Assembly (NCBI RefSeq): GCF_019880245.1
Contig: NZ_CP082286.1
Location: forward strand, 310,001-374,000
Source of the DNA: Halobaculum roseum
Lineage (GTDB): Archaea; Halobacteriota; Halobacteria; Halobacteriales; Haloferacaceae
Direction: 5' to 3'
DNA: 64,000 nucleotides
Shown here: positions 17,149-25,603 of the stretch, piece by piece
Numbering within the stretch: position 1 is the first letter of the stretch
How the letters are laid out: every line of letters begins with the position of its first letter
Translations under genes and position numbers: made by a program
Notes under the pieces: generated by a model
The model's input: only the letters and a program-made list of their open reading frames with translations
Databases searched by the model: none
Told to the model about the DNA's origin: nothing

Positions 17149-18273
17149 ATGACCGACGAACCCATCGACATCGGCGTCCTGGGGTATCGCTTCATGGGCA
17201 AGGCGCACGCGAACGCGCTCGACCGCCTGCCCATGTTCTTCGAGGACGCGCCCGAGACGAACCGCCACACGGTGATCGGCCGCGACGAGGAGGCGCTAGC
17301 CGAGGCCGCAGAGACACTCGGCTTCGACCACACCGCGACCGACTGGCGCGACGTGATCGACGAGGTGGACGCCTTCTACAACCTCGGGCCGAACCACCTC
17401 CACGTCGAGCCGTCGATCGCCGCGCTGGAGGCGGGCACGCCCGTCCTCTGTGAGAAGCCGCTGGCGCCGACGCTTTCGGGCGCCGAGGAGATGCGCGACG
17501 CCGCCGCCGACGCGGACGTGCCCGCGGCCTGCGCGTTCAACTACCGGTTCGTCCCCGCGATCCGCTACGCGAAGCGACTCATCGACGCCGGCGAACTCGG
17601 CGAGATCCGGCAGGTCCGCGGCCGGTACCTCCAAGACTGGCTGTCGGACCCCGAGGCGCCGTGGAGCTGGCGCAACGACGAGGAGATGGCCGGCTCGGGC
17701 GCGCTCGGCGATCTGGGCGCGCACACGATCGACCTCGCGCGCTTCCTCGTCGGCGACCGCGTCGGCGAGGCCGCGAGCGTTTCCGGGTACCTGCAGACGT
17801 TCACCGACGAGCGCCCGGTCGAGGGCGAGGACGGCGAGACGCGACCCGTCACGGTCGACGACGCTTACTCCGCGCAGGTGGAGTACGACTCCGGCGCGAT
17901 GGCGACGTTCGAGGCCTCCCGGGTAACGGAGGGCCACAAGAACGACCACACGATCGCCGTCCACGGGAGCGAGGGGAGCCTCGAATTCTCGCTGGAGCGG
18001 CTGAACGAGCTGGAGGTGATGACCGGCGACGCGCGCGGGTACGAGACCGTGCTCGTCACCGACGAGGACGACCCGTACATCGACCACTGGTGGCCCCCGG
18101 GCCACGTCATCGGCTGGGAACACACGTTCGTCCACGAGAACTACGAGTTCCTGAAGAGCGTGGCGCGAGGCGAGGACTTCTCCCCGAGCTTCGAGGACGC
18201 CTACGAGGTCCAGCGCGTGCTCGACGCCGTCGAGCGCTCCGACGCCGAGGGCGTCCGCGTCGCTCTCGATTGA
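17149..18273 (+). CDS. Gfo/Idh/MocA-family oxidoreductase 2
   Basis: A 374-residue dehydrogenase starting MTDEPIDIGVLGYRFMGKAHANALDRLP. The dinucleotide loop reads GYRFMGKAHA in place of GxGxxG, seen in several family members that keep the cofactor. The catalytic Lys is in 'VLCEKPLAPTLSGAEEM', and 'GSGALGDLGAHTIDLARFLVG' gives the Asp-His pair. It is only distantly similar to the oxidoreductase at 13744. It sits immediately downstream of the TIM-barrel gene, so the two probably act in sequence on one keto-sugar or inositol pathway. Cofactor choice is unproven. Confidence 0.88.
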   Translation: MTDEPIDIGVLGYRFMGKAHANALDRLPMFFEDAPETNRHTVIGRDEEALAEAAETLGFDHTATDWRDVIDEVDAFYNLGPNHLHVEPSIAALEAGTPVLCEKPLAPTLSGAEEMRDAAADADVPAACAFNYRFVPAIRYAKRLIDAGELGEIRQVRGRYLQDWLSDPEAPWSWRNDEEMAGSGALGDLGAHTIDLARFLVGDRVGEAASVSGYLQTFTDERPVEGEDGETRPVTVDDAYSAQVEYDSGAMATFEASRVTEGHKNDHTIAVHGSEGSLEFSLERLNELEVMTGDARGYETVLVTDEDDPYIDHWWPPGHVIGWEHTFVHENYEFLKSVARGEDFSPSFEDAYEVQRVLDAVERSDAEGVRVALD

Positions 18274-18351
18274 TCTCGCGAGCGACATCCGAGCAGCCGG
18301 TCCTCGCCGACCGTGGGAACGTTTTTGCCCGAATCCGCGAAAGCGTGAGCC

Positions 18352-19911
18352 ATGACTACAACCGACGCGGCCGCGACGACGGTCCGGGTCGCGTTCGACG
18401 CCCCCGAGGGGCGTGCGGCCCTGGAGGCGGCCCGGCGGGCCGCCGACGCCGCGAGCGACCCCGACGGACCACCGATCGAGACGCTGGCCGTCGGCTCCCC
18501 CGGGACGGTCCACCTGCCGCTCGTCGCCGTGACCCGGGGCGGCCGGACCGTCGTTCATCGGTCGGTCGACCCGAACGAGGCCGCGAGCCTGGTGAGCCTG
18601 CTCGCCGACGGCGGCGACGACCTCCCCGTCGACGGCGCGGCCGCCGTCGTCGACCACGAGCCTGCCCCCGAGGACTTCCCCGTCGGCGACGGCCCGCTGT
18701 CGGCGGGCACGCGGCGGACGCTCCGCGGGGCGGGGTGGACCGACCCGACCGGGTTCGAGTCGCCGGCGGTCCTCGGCGCCGACGCGCTCGCGACGGTCTC
18801 GGACCTCGGCGTTCGCGGTCGCGGCTGGGGCGACGCCCGACAGGACGAGCCGGTCGCCGAGGGCTGGCGGGAGGCCCGCGACGCCGACGGCGACCCGGTC
18901 GTCGTGATCAACGGCCTCGACGCGGACCCGAAGGCCGACGGCGACAGACTTCTCCTCGGGAGCCTCACCGGCCGGGTCGTCGCCGGCGCGGTTGTCGCCG
19001 CCAGCGCGGTCGACGCCGGGGAGGTGGTCGCCGTCGTCCCCGAGGACGACCCGATCGTCGCCGACCGCGTGCGGAGCGTCGCCGACCGCGTCGCCGACGA
19101 GACGGATCTGACGGTGGAACTCGTGAGCGTCGACGCCGACTACATGACCGCCGAGCACACCGCGGTCCTGGAGTCGCTGGAGGGGAACGACCGGATCGAA
19201 GCCAGACGACGCCCGCCCGGACCGGAGGCGTGGGGACTGTTCGAGCGTCCGACGCTGGTGCATACGCCGCGGACGCTCGCGGCCGTCGAGCGGGCGATCG
19301 CCGACCCCGACGCCCTCGACGCCGACGCCGCCGATCCCGGAACCAGGCTCGTGACCGTCGTCGGTCCCGAACGGCGCACGGTCGAGCTTCCCACAGATTC
19401 GAGCCTTTCGCGCGCGCTCGCCGCTGGCGAGTTCGGCGACCGGGCGACCGGAGAGTCCGAGGGAACCGGCGGGTCCGGAGCGTTCGCCTGCGTCGGCGGG
19501 CAGTTCGGGGGGTTGACCCGCGACCTCGACACCCCGGCGTCGGCGCCCGCGCTGCGCGGGGCCGGGTTGGGGACCAACGGCTCGATCGAGCCGTTCGCGG
19601 CGGGCACCGACGGCGGCTGTCCGGTCGTCGTCGCGGGACGGCGGATGCGGGTCGCCCGCGAGGACAACTGCGGCCGGTGTGTCCCGTGTCGCACGGGCAG
19701 CGTCCGCGCCCACGAGCTGCTGCGGGATGTGTACGCCGGCGAGTTCGCGGAGTCGCGGTTGCGGGAACTGGCGCGGACAATGGAGCGCACCTCGCTGTGC
19801 GGCTTCGGGACCGACGCGGCCCGGCCGCTCGCGACCGCGCTCGACGAGTTCGCGGCGGACCTGCGCGCGCACGCCGACGGTCGCTGTCCCGCGGGGGTGT
19901 GTGACCCGTGA
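18352..19911 (+). CDS. NuoF/HoxF-like 4Fe-4S electron-transfer subunit with degenerate FMN/NAD site
   Basis: A 519-residue protein whose C-terminal 100 residues carry the NuoF iron-sulfur module 'EDNCGRCVPCRTGSVRAHELL...MERTSLCGFG' (three Cys plus one). A middle segment 'VVVINGLDADPKADGDRLLLGSLTGRVVAG' corresponds to the FMN-contacting strand of NuoF. The glycine-rich NADH loop (GRGGAGF) is reduced to 'RGRGWGDAR', so NADH oxidation is doubtful. A TATA-like CGTTTTTGCC about 28 bases upstream fits a leaderless ATG at 18352. It overlaps the formate-dehydrogenase-like gene by four bases and probably delivers or accepts electrons for it. Confidence 0.75.
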   Translation: MTTTDAAATTVRVAFDAPEGRAALEAARRAADAASDPDGPPIETLAVGSPGTVHLPLVAVTRGGRTVVHRSVDPNEAASLVSLLADGGDDLPVDGAAAVVDHEPAPEDFPVGDGPLSAGTRRTLRGAGWTDPTGFESPAVLGADALATVSDLGVRGRGWGDARQDEPVAEGWREARDADGDPVVVINGLDADPKADGDRLLLGSLTGRVVAGAVVAASAVDAGEVVAVVPEDDPIVADRVRSVADRVADETDLTVELVSVDADYMTAEHTAVLESLEGNDRIEARRRPPGPEAWGLFERPTLVHTPRTLAAVERAIADPDALDADAADPGTRLVTVVGPERRTVELPTDSSLSRALAAGEFGDRATGESEGTGGSGAFACVGGQFGGLTRDLDTPASAPALRGAGLGTNGSIEPFAAGTDGGCPVVVAGRRMRVAREDNCGRCVPCRTGSVRAHELLRDVYAGEFAESRLRELARTMERTSLCGFGTDAARPLATALDEFAADLRAHADGRCPAGVCDP

Positions 19912-22900
19912 GCGCCGACGAGCAGGACGGGAGCGACCCGCTCCCCCGGGTCCCGGACGCGACGCGGGTGTCCGACCCCCGTACGTCGACGCCGATAACC
20001 GAGACCTTCGCGCCCGGGACGGCGTCGGATCCGCCGGTCGGGATCGGCGAGAGCGACGGCGAGGGATGCGGCTGCGGGTCGTGCGGCTGTGGCGACGGTG
20101 TGAACGTACCCAACCGCGACGGGTCCATCGGCGACGAGGGCGAGCCCGTGACCGTCGTCGTCGACGGCACCGAAGTGTCGGTGCCTCCGGGCGCGACGCT
20201 GCTGGAGGCGATGGAGCGCGTCGACCACGAGGGGACCGTCCCGGCGCTGTGCGCGTACGACCGCGACGGCGACGACTGCTCGGACGACATCGGGCCGCGC
20301 TCGACGTGCCGGACCTGCACCGTCGAGGCCGACGGCGAGTTGGTACCGGCGTGCTCGCATCCGGCCGAGGCGGGGACCGAGATCCGCACCGACGACCCCG
20401 ACGCGCGCGAGAGCCGCGAGGTGAACCTCGACCTCGTCCTCTCGGATCACAACCTCCGGTGTACGACCTGCAACCAGAACGGCCGCTGTGAGCTGCAGGA
20501 CGCCGCGATCGAGACGGGCGTCGAGGAGCCCCGGTTCGGCGTCTTCGACGAGCGCGCCGAGTACGAGCCGCTGGACGACACCTCGCCGTTCATCCAGATC
20601 GACCGCAACAAGTGCATCACCTGCGCGCGCTGCGTCGACGCCTGCAACGACGTGCAGGTGTCGGGCGTCCTCCGGATCGAGGGGACCGGCGAGGACACCG
20701 AGATCGGCTTCCAGTCGGACGCCGGGACGATGGCCGACTCGGCGTGCGTCTCCTGCGGCCACTGCGCGACGGTGTGCCCGACGGGCTCGCTGACGGAGCA
20801 GGGGCTCGCCGGGCTGGCGACGCTGCCGATCCCCGGCTTCAATCACGCCAACAGCGTCGGGACGTCGCTGACGGCCGAGGCCGAGAAGGCCGCCCGGGCG
20901 ACGAGCGAGACCGGCGGCCGTCGCGGAGCCGGCGGCGGACCCGGGGACGCGAACGGTGCGACCGAGGATGCCGCCGACAGCGGCGACGCGGGCGCGACCG
21001 CAACCGTCGGACGCGACGACGCTCGCGGCCCCTCGCCGACCCGCGAGCGCGCCGAGTCGGACGGGCTCGCCTCGGCGCTACGGTGGGCGAAGCGAACGGC
21101 GAGCGACGCCGGCCGGTCGGCGATGCTCGCCGGCGAGCACGCCGCCGAGTCGCTGGCTGCGCGGACGATGAAGGAGGGGTGGCTCTTCGACGCCGCGAGC
21201 CGGGTCGCCGACCACCGCCTGAAGGACGTGGAGTTCACCGAGACCACCTGCGGCTTCTGTGCGGTCGGCTGTCGCTTCCAGCTGGTCTCGAAGGACGACG
21301 AGGTGCTCGGGGCGGTCCCGACCGACGACCCCGCGGACGCCCCGGTGAACGACTTCTCGACGTGCGTGAAGGGGAAGTTCGGCTACGAGTTCGCGAACTC
21401 GGACGAGCGCCTGACGACGCCGCTGGTGCGCGGTGACGACGGGGAGCTGCACGAGGCGACGTGGGAGGAGGCGCTCTCCCGGGTCGCCGAGGGGTTCGAG
21501 TCGATCCGCGAGCGCTCGGGGCCGGACGCGCTGGCGGCGTTCGCCTCCTCGAAGTGCACGAACGAGGAGGACTACCTGATGCAGAAGTTCGCGCGCGCTG
21601 TCCTCGGGACGAAGAACGTCGACAACTGCGCGCGCCTGTGTCACTCCTCGACGGTCGCGGCGCTGAAGCAGACGCTCGGCTACGGCGCGATGTCGAACCG
21701 CATCAACGAGGATATCGGCGATGCCGACGCCTACCTGATCACGGGGTCGAACACGACCGAGAGCCACCCCGTGCTCGCGACGCGGATCAAGCGCAACGTC
21801 GACGCCGGCGCGGACCTGGTCGTCTTCGATCCGCGGAAGGTCGAGATCGCGGAACACGCGAGCCAGTACGTGCGCACCGATCCGGGGTACGACGTGGCCT
21901 GGATCAACGGGTTGATCCGATACATCGTCGCCAACGACCTCCACGACGCCGAGTTCGTCGAGGATCGGACGCGCAACTTCGAGGCCCTCCGCGAGAAGGT
22001 GGAGCCGTTCACGCCCGAGGAGGTGGAGCGGCTCGCGGGCGTCGCCCCCGAGGACCTGAAGCGGGCCGCGGAGACCGTCGCCGGGGCCGACTCGGTCGTC
22101 TTCGGGTGGGCGATGGGGATGACCCAGCACAGCCACGGCACCCAGAACGTCCTCGCGCTGGCGGACCTCGCGCTCGTCACCGGCAACCTCGGCGAGCCCG
22201 GTGCCGGCGTCTCGCCGTTCCGCGGCCACAACAACGTCCAAGGCGGCGGCGGCGACATGGGAACCCTCCCGAATCTCCTGCCCGGCTACCGCGACCCCGG
22301 CGACCCGGACGTGCTCGACGAGTTCGAGGACGCGTGGGGCGTCCGCCCGCCAGCTGAGGAGGGGTTGACGGTGCCGGAAGTGTTCGACGAGGCGCTCGCG
22401 GGCAACGTGGAGGGGCTGTACGTGATGGGCGAGAACCCCGCGCTGTCGGAGCCCGATCTCGCCCACGCGGAGGAAGCGTTGCAGGCGCTGGACTTCCTCG
22501 TCGTGCAGGACGTGTTCCCGACCGAGACGGCCGCGTACGCCGACGTGGTGCTCCCGGCGGCGACGTTCTCCGAGAAGGAGGGCACGTTCACGAACACCGA
22601 ACGGCGCGTCCAGTTGGTCGGTCAGGCGACGGACCCTCCGGGCGACGCGCGCCAGGACTGGGCGATCATCCAAGCGCTGGCGAACCGGATCGACCACGCG
22701 GGCGACGCGTGGACGTACGACGGCCCGGCCGACGTGATGGACGAGATCGCGGATGTGGCGCCGATCTACGGCGGGATCACCCACGACCGCCTCGACGAGG
22801 AGGGCGGGCTCCAGTGGCCCTGCGAGGACGAGTCGGACCCGGGGACGCCGTACCTGTACGAGGAGGAGTTCAACTTCCCCGACGGGAGGGCACGGTTCGT

Positions 22901-23363
22901 GCCGGCCGACACGGGCGAGCCGGGGGATCTCCCGAGCGAGGAGTTCCCGCTCACGATGACGACGGGGCGCGTGCTGTACCACTGGCACACGGGGACGCTG
23001 ACGCGGAAGGTGGAGGGGCTGCTCGATCACGTCGGCGAAGCGTTCGTCGAGGTGAACCCCCAGACGGCCGAGCGCCTCGGGATCGCCGACGGCGAACGCG
23101 TCCGCGTCGAGTCCCCCCGCGGTTCCATCGAGGTGCGCGCCGAGATCGGCGACCGCCCCGGCGACGGCGTCGTGTTCGTCCCGATGCACTTCGCCGACGG
23201 CGCCGTCAACCGGCTCACCGGCGACCACGTCGATCCGACGAGCGGTATCCCCGAGTACAAGGTATCGAGCGTCCGGATCCGACGCCTCGGCGACGAGCGG
23301 GACCCCGAGTCGTCCCGCCCGCCGGCCGACACCGATTCGGACGGCGTCGCGGGCGACGACTGA
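19908..23363 (+). CDS. fdhA: Formate dehydrogenase alpha-like molybdopterin oxidoreductase with N-terminal Fe-S domains
   Basis: An 1,151-residue protein starting at GTG 19908. In order: a disordered start with a Cys/Gly cluster (GCGCGSCGCGDG, about residues 54-65); a 2Fe-2S plant-type domain; a NuoG-like 'DHNLRCTTCNQNGRCELQD' cluster; two 4Fe-4S motifs ('CITCARCVDAC', 'CVSCGHCATVCPTG'); a charged linker of about 100 residues; and the molybdopterin domain opening 'TTCGFCAVGC'. 'NCARLCHSS' near residue 578 supplies the active-site Cys in place of selenocysteine. The C-terminus is the MGD-binding domain. Formate is the likely substrate by family; no anchor subunit is fused, but a small membrane protein gene follows. 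Confidence 0.85.
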   Translation: MSADEQDGSDPLPRVPDATRVSDPRTSTPITETFAPGTASDPPVGIGESDGEGCGCGSCGCGDGVNVPNRDGSIGDEGEPVTVVVDGTEVSVPPGATLLEAMERVDHEGTVPALCAYDRDGDDCSDDIGPRSTCRTCTVEADGELVPACSHPAEAGTEIRTDDPDARESREVNLDLVLSDHNLRCTTCNQNGRCELQDAAIETGVEEPRFGVFDERAEYEPLDDTSPFIQIDRNKCITCARCVDACNDVQVSGVLRIEGTGEDTEIGFQSDAGTMADSACVSCGHCATVCPTGSLTEQGLAGLATLPIPGFNHANSVGTSLTAEAEKAARATSETGGRRGAGGGPGDANGATEDAADSGDAGATATVGRDDARGPSPTRERAESDGLASALRWAKRTASDAGRSAMLAGEHAAESLAARTMKEGWLFDAASRVADHRLKDVEFTETTCGFCAVGCRFQLVSKDDEVLGAVPTDDPADAPVNDFSTCVKGKFGYEFANSDERLTTPLVRGDDGELHEATWEEALSRVAEGFESIRERSGPDALAAFASSKCTNEEDYLMQKFARAVLGTKNVDNCARLCHSSTVAALKQTLGYGAMSNRINEDIGDADAYLITGSNTTESHPVLATRIKRNVDAGADLVVFDPRKVEIAEHASQYVRTDPGYDVAWINGLIRYIVANDLHDAEFVEDRTRNFEALREKVEPFTPEEVERLAGVAPEDLKRAAETVAGADSVVFGWAMGMTQHSHGTQNVLALADLALVTGNLGEPGAGVSPFRGHNNVQGGGGDMGTLPNLLPGYRDPGDPDVLDEFEDAWGVRPPAEEGLTVPEVFDEALAGNVEGLYVMGENPALSEPDLAHAEEALQALDFLVVQDVFPTETAAYADVVLPAATFSEKEGTFTNTERRVQLVGQATDPPGDARQDWAIIQALANRIDHAGDAWTYDGPADVMDEIADVAPIYGGITHDRLDEEGGLQWPCEDESDPGTPYLYEEEFNFPDGRARFVPADTGEPGDLPSEEFPLTMTTGRVLYHWHTGTLTRKVEGLLDHVGEAFVEVNPQTAERLGIADGERVRVESPRGSIEVRAEIGDRPGDGVVFVPMHFADGAVNRLTGDHVDPTSGIPEYKVSSVRIRRLGDERDPESSRPPADTDSDGVAGDD

Positions 23364-23405
23364 CGCCGCCGTAAGGGCTATTCGCGAGACCCGCCAGGTC
23401 GGACC

Positions 23406-23870
23406 GTGAACCCTCTCCAGGGCGGCGCTCCCGAGCCGAACGCGCTCGCGCTAACAGTTATCGCCGGCGGCCACCTCCTCGCGTGTCTCGTCGCCGCGGC
23501 GGTCGCCGACGGCGCCGCCGGCCGACGGCTTCGGCCGGCCCGCGCCATCGCGGGGGCCGTGGCGCTCGCTATCGTGATCCCGATAGCGGCGGCGGGCGCG
23601 CTCCGGTTCGACCTCTTCGATCCGGTCAGCGCGCTCGCCGGACGTGGCGGGTTCGGACCGTCCATCGCCGCGGCGGGCGCGCTCGGAGTCGCCGCGGTCG
23701 TCGTCGCCTCCGCGGCCGCCGACGCGGAGTTGACCGATCCGCGGTACCCGAGCGCCGTCGCGGCGGTTCGGGCCCGGCTGTCCGGCGACGACTTCACCGG
23801 TATCGTCGTCGGGACGGTGGCGTTGCTGTCGGGCGAGTTCGCGACGCTGACGGTCGTGAACTGGCTGTGA
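23406..23870 (+). CDS. Small membrane protein downstream of formate dehydrogenase, function unknown
   Basis: A 154-residue protein starting at GTG 23406, with four hydrophobic segments: 'ALTVIAGGHLLACLVAAAVA', 'AIAGAVALAIVIPIAAAGAL', 'AAAGALGVAAVVVASAAA' and a C-terminal 'IVVGTVALLSGEFATLTVVNWL'. No cofactor-binding His or Cys pattern is visible, so it is not an obvious cytochrome b anchor. It follows fdhA by 42 bases on the same strand. A role in anchoring the Fdh complex is only suggested by position; it may be unrelated. Confidence 0.65.
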   Translation: MNPLQGGAPEPNALALTVIAGGHLLACLVAAAVADGAAGRRLRPARAIAGAVALAIVIPIAAAGALRFDLFDPVSALAGRGGFGPSIAAAGALGVAAVVVASAAADAELTDPRYPSAVAAVRARLSGDDFTGIVVGTVALLSGEFATLTVVNWL

Positions 23871-23912
23871 GCGGGCGGACGATCCGGCGGTCGGTGTGGT
23901 GTGACGCGCCGA

Positions 23913-24767
23913 TCAGCGATCGATCACGCCCTCGTCGGTGATGACCTCGCTGACGAGGTGCATGGGCGTCGCGTCGTACGCGGGGTTCTCCAGGGTGATG
24001 TCGTCCGCGGGTTCGAGCATCACCTCGCTGGGCGGGCGGAACTCGTTCTCGAAGCGGAACCCGCCGTCGATGACCTTTGTTCCCGAGCCGACAACGACGA
24101 CCGGTACGCCGACCTCCGCGGCCGCGGCGGCGATCGGGAACGTCCCGATCCGGTTGTAGAGGGTGTCCTCGACGATGCAGTCCATGCCGACGACGACCCG
24201 GTCGGGCTCGACCTCGCGCAGGAGGTGGCCCGCGGCGGCGTCGACCGAGAGGTGGGCGTCGATCCGGTCCATCGCCGCGAGCGTCCGCGCCGTCTTGCGG
24301 CCCAGGAACCGCGGCCGCGCCTCGGTGACGTACGCCGTCAGGTGTGTGCCGCCCGCGGCCGCCGACTCGATCGCCTCCAACACCGTCGAGGAGTAATCGT
24401 GCGTGAGGAACGTCTCGCCGTCCTCGAAGGTGTCCGCGGCGTTGGCTGCGGCCTCGCGTTTCCCCGTCTCGATCCGCTCGACCTCCCGTTCGACCGCCGC
24501 TTCGAGGAGGTCCTTCCCGCCCTCCACGTTCTCGGCGTTGCCGAGCACGTCGTCGGTAACCGCGCGCATCGTCCGGTGAAGGCTCGCGTGCGAGGGGTTC
24601 GCGCGCCGCAGCGCCCCCGCGTTGTGGTCGAGGTCGCGCTCGAACTCGTCGAGCGTGGCGTACTCGCGGCCGAGCAGCTCCCGCAGCGCACGGGCGGCCT
24701 TCACCGCGACGACCGACGAGGAGTGCGTCTGCATCTCGCGGATCTCGGCGACCGTCTCGTCTATCAT
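23913..24767 (-). CDS. eIF2B-alpha / ribose-1,5-bisphosphate isomerase-like protein
   Basis: A 284-residue member of the IF-2B fold, with the N-terminal helical region (MIDETVAEIREMQTHSSSVVAVKAARAL) and the core 'YVTEARPRFLGRKTARTLA', 'VVVGMDCIVEDTLYNRIGTFPIA' and 'VVVVGSGTKVID'. In ribose-1,5-bisphosphate isomerases of the archaeal nucleotide-salvage pathway a catalytic Cys follows the His of the LTHC loop; here the loop is 'FLTHDYSSTV' with Asp instead. The conserved Asp of the 'GMD' segment is present. It could be a diverged isomerase or an eIF2B-like regulator. The gene is solitary and convergent with the upstream membrane protein. Confidence 0.75.
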   Translation of the reverse strand: MIDETVAEIREMQTHSSSVVAVKAARALRELLGREYATLDEFERDLDHNAGALRRANPSHASLHRTMRAVTDDVLGNAENVEGGKDLLEAAVEREVERIETGKREAAANAADTFEDGETFLTHDYSSTVLEAIESAAAGGTHLTAYVTEARPRFLGRKTARTLAAMDRIDAHLSVDAAAGHLLREVEPDRVVVGMDCIVEDTLYNRIGTFPIAAAAAEVGVPVVVVGSGTKVIDGGFRFENEFRPPSEVMLEPADDITLENPAYDATPMHLVSEVITDEGVIDR

Positions 24768-24909
24768 GCGTCCGTGGTCGTCGCTTCGGCGGTTAGGTGT
24801 TCCGGGAATTCGTGAGATCGGTCGTGGGCGGTGGTGGTCGCGTGTCGGGTATCGTGGGTGAGAGGAGTACGGTGGTGACGACCCAGAACGACATCTTGGT
24901 GACGACCGC

Positions 24910-25040
24910 GAAAGCCCCCGACAGTCTCGTGGCCTGCGACTCGCTGCGCGCTTCGCACTCGGTCGCTCCGCTCCCTCGTGCTTCGGTGCTTGCCTCGTCT
25001 CGGCTCACGAGACTGTCGGCCCCTTTCAGTCCCACCCACC
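24910..25040 (-). ncRNA. Structured intergenic element, copy A (GTGGGACTGAAAGGGGC family)
   Basis: Read on the minus strand, the leader GGTGGGTGGGACTGAAAG (25040-25023) is followed by GGGC, a 13-base arm CGACAGTCTCGTG (25018-25006) and a loop of 74 bases. The perfect complement CACGAGACTGTCG (24931-24919), then GGGG and CTTTC (24914-24910) close the structure. GAAAG pairs with CTTTC, leaving a GGGC/GGGG internal loop. The copy at 40549-40664 has the same plan with a different arm sequence, so pairing is conserved rather than sequence. It could be a non-coding RNA or a non-coding mobile repeat; no transcript evidence is available. Confidence 0.6.
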
Positions 25041-25340
25041 ACGACCGCACCGCCGCCTCACTTACGTCGGAGCAAGCTCCGACGAACTCACACTCGCTTC
25101 GCTCACGGCTCACTTCGTTCGCCGTTCGCAATCGCGGTCTCATTCCATTCGACCGCGCACCGCTCGCGTGAGCCTCCCCAACCGACTCGCCTCGCTGGCT
25201 CACGGGTCGCTTCACTCGACCGCGCACCGCTCGGCTCGCCCCTCGCGCGCGTCCGGCCGACACGCAGGTCGGCCGGCGCGCGCCAACCGCGGTTCGTGCA
25301 CACCGAGCAAACAGGGTCGGTGCTCGGCCCGTCCGAGCCA

Positions 25341-25360
25341 GGGTGGGACTGAAAGGGGCC
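25341..25360 (+). repeat. Half copy (B) of the GTGGGACTGAAAGGGGC element
   Basis: The bases GGGTGGGACTGAAAGGGGCC match the leader of copies A and C. The expected distal arm and GGGGCTTTC end are not found downstream before the inverted-repeat unit starts at 25422, nor directly after that unit. This copy is therefore truncated or divergent. Confidence 0.6.
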
Positions 25361-25421
25361 GAGCGTCCGCGGTCGTCGTGGTCCGCTTCGCGGTCGGGGT
25401 GTCGGTGGAATCGACGGATCC

Positions 25422-25434
25422 GGCTCTGTTGAAA
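25422..25434 (+). repeat. Left terminal inverted repeat of the IS-like unit
   Basis: GGCTCTGTTGAAA, the exact reverse complement of 26453-26465. Preceded by the 8-base flank ACGGATCC. Confidence 0.75.
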
Positions 25435-25603
25435 CCCTTAAGAACTGTCAGGATTGGCGTGTGAGATACAGCGGATTCATTCTGCAGTAATGTTTATTGT
25501 AACGACGTTCCGATTCGGAGAGATATGCATGAGAATAGCTCACAAGCACTAATCGTCCGACGATCGAGATGTGACCTCCCACCGACCAGGTGAAGTAAGC
25601 GAC

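Larger units (their letters stand above)
24768..25421. other. Intergenic region with structured repeats; no convincing gene
   Basis: Open frames here (for example 24797-25171) consist of Ser/Arg/Pro-rich low-complexity residues created by repeated 'GCTTCGCTC' type DNA and lack a family signature. The region contains one complete hairpin element (24910-25040, minus) and one half copy (25341-25360, plus), pointing away from each other. A perfect hairpin GTCGGAGC-AA-GCTCCGAC lies at about 25067-25084. The region ends where the inverted-repeat-bounded unit begins at 25422. Confidence 0.6.

Noticed and set aside
21078-23228. 716-codon minus-strand frame opposite fdhA
   Set aside because: A typical GC-rich shadow of the formate-dehydrogenase-like gene; rich in Arg, Val, His and Asp without any motif.
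24797-25171. 124-codon frame after the eIF2B-like gene
   Set aside because: It is made of the repeat element and low-complexity DNA; the residues mirror the repeat in three frames.
25018-25360. Possible CRISPR repeats (GTGGGACTGAAAG resembles the end of haloarchaeal CRISPR repeats)
   Set aside because: There are only three scattered copies, in opposite orientations, with no regular spacers and no cas genes in the window.
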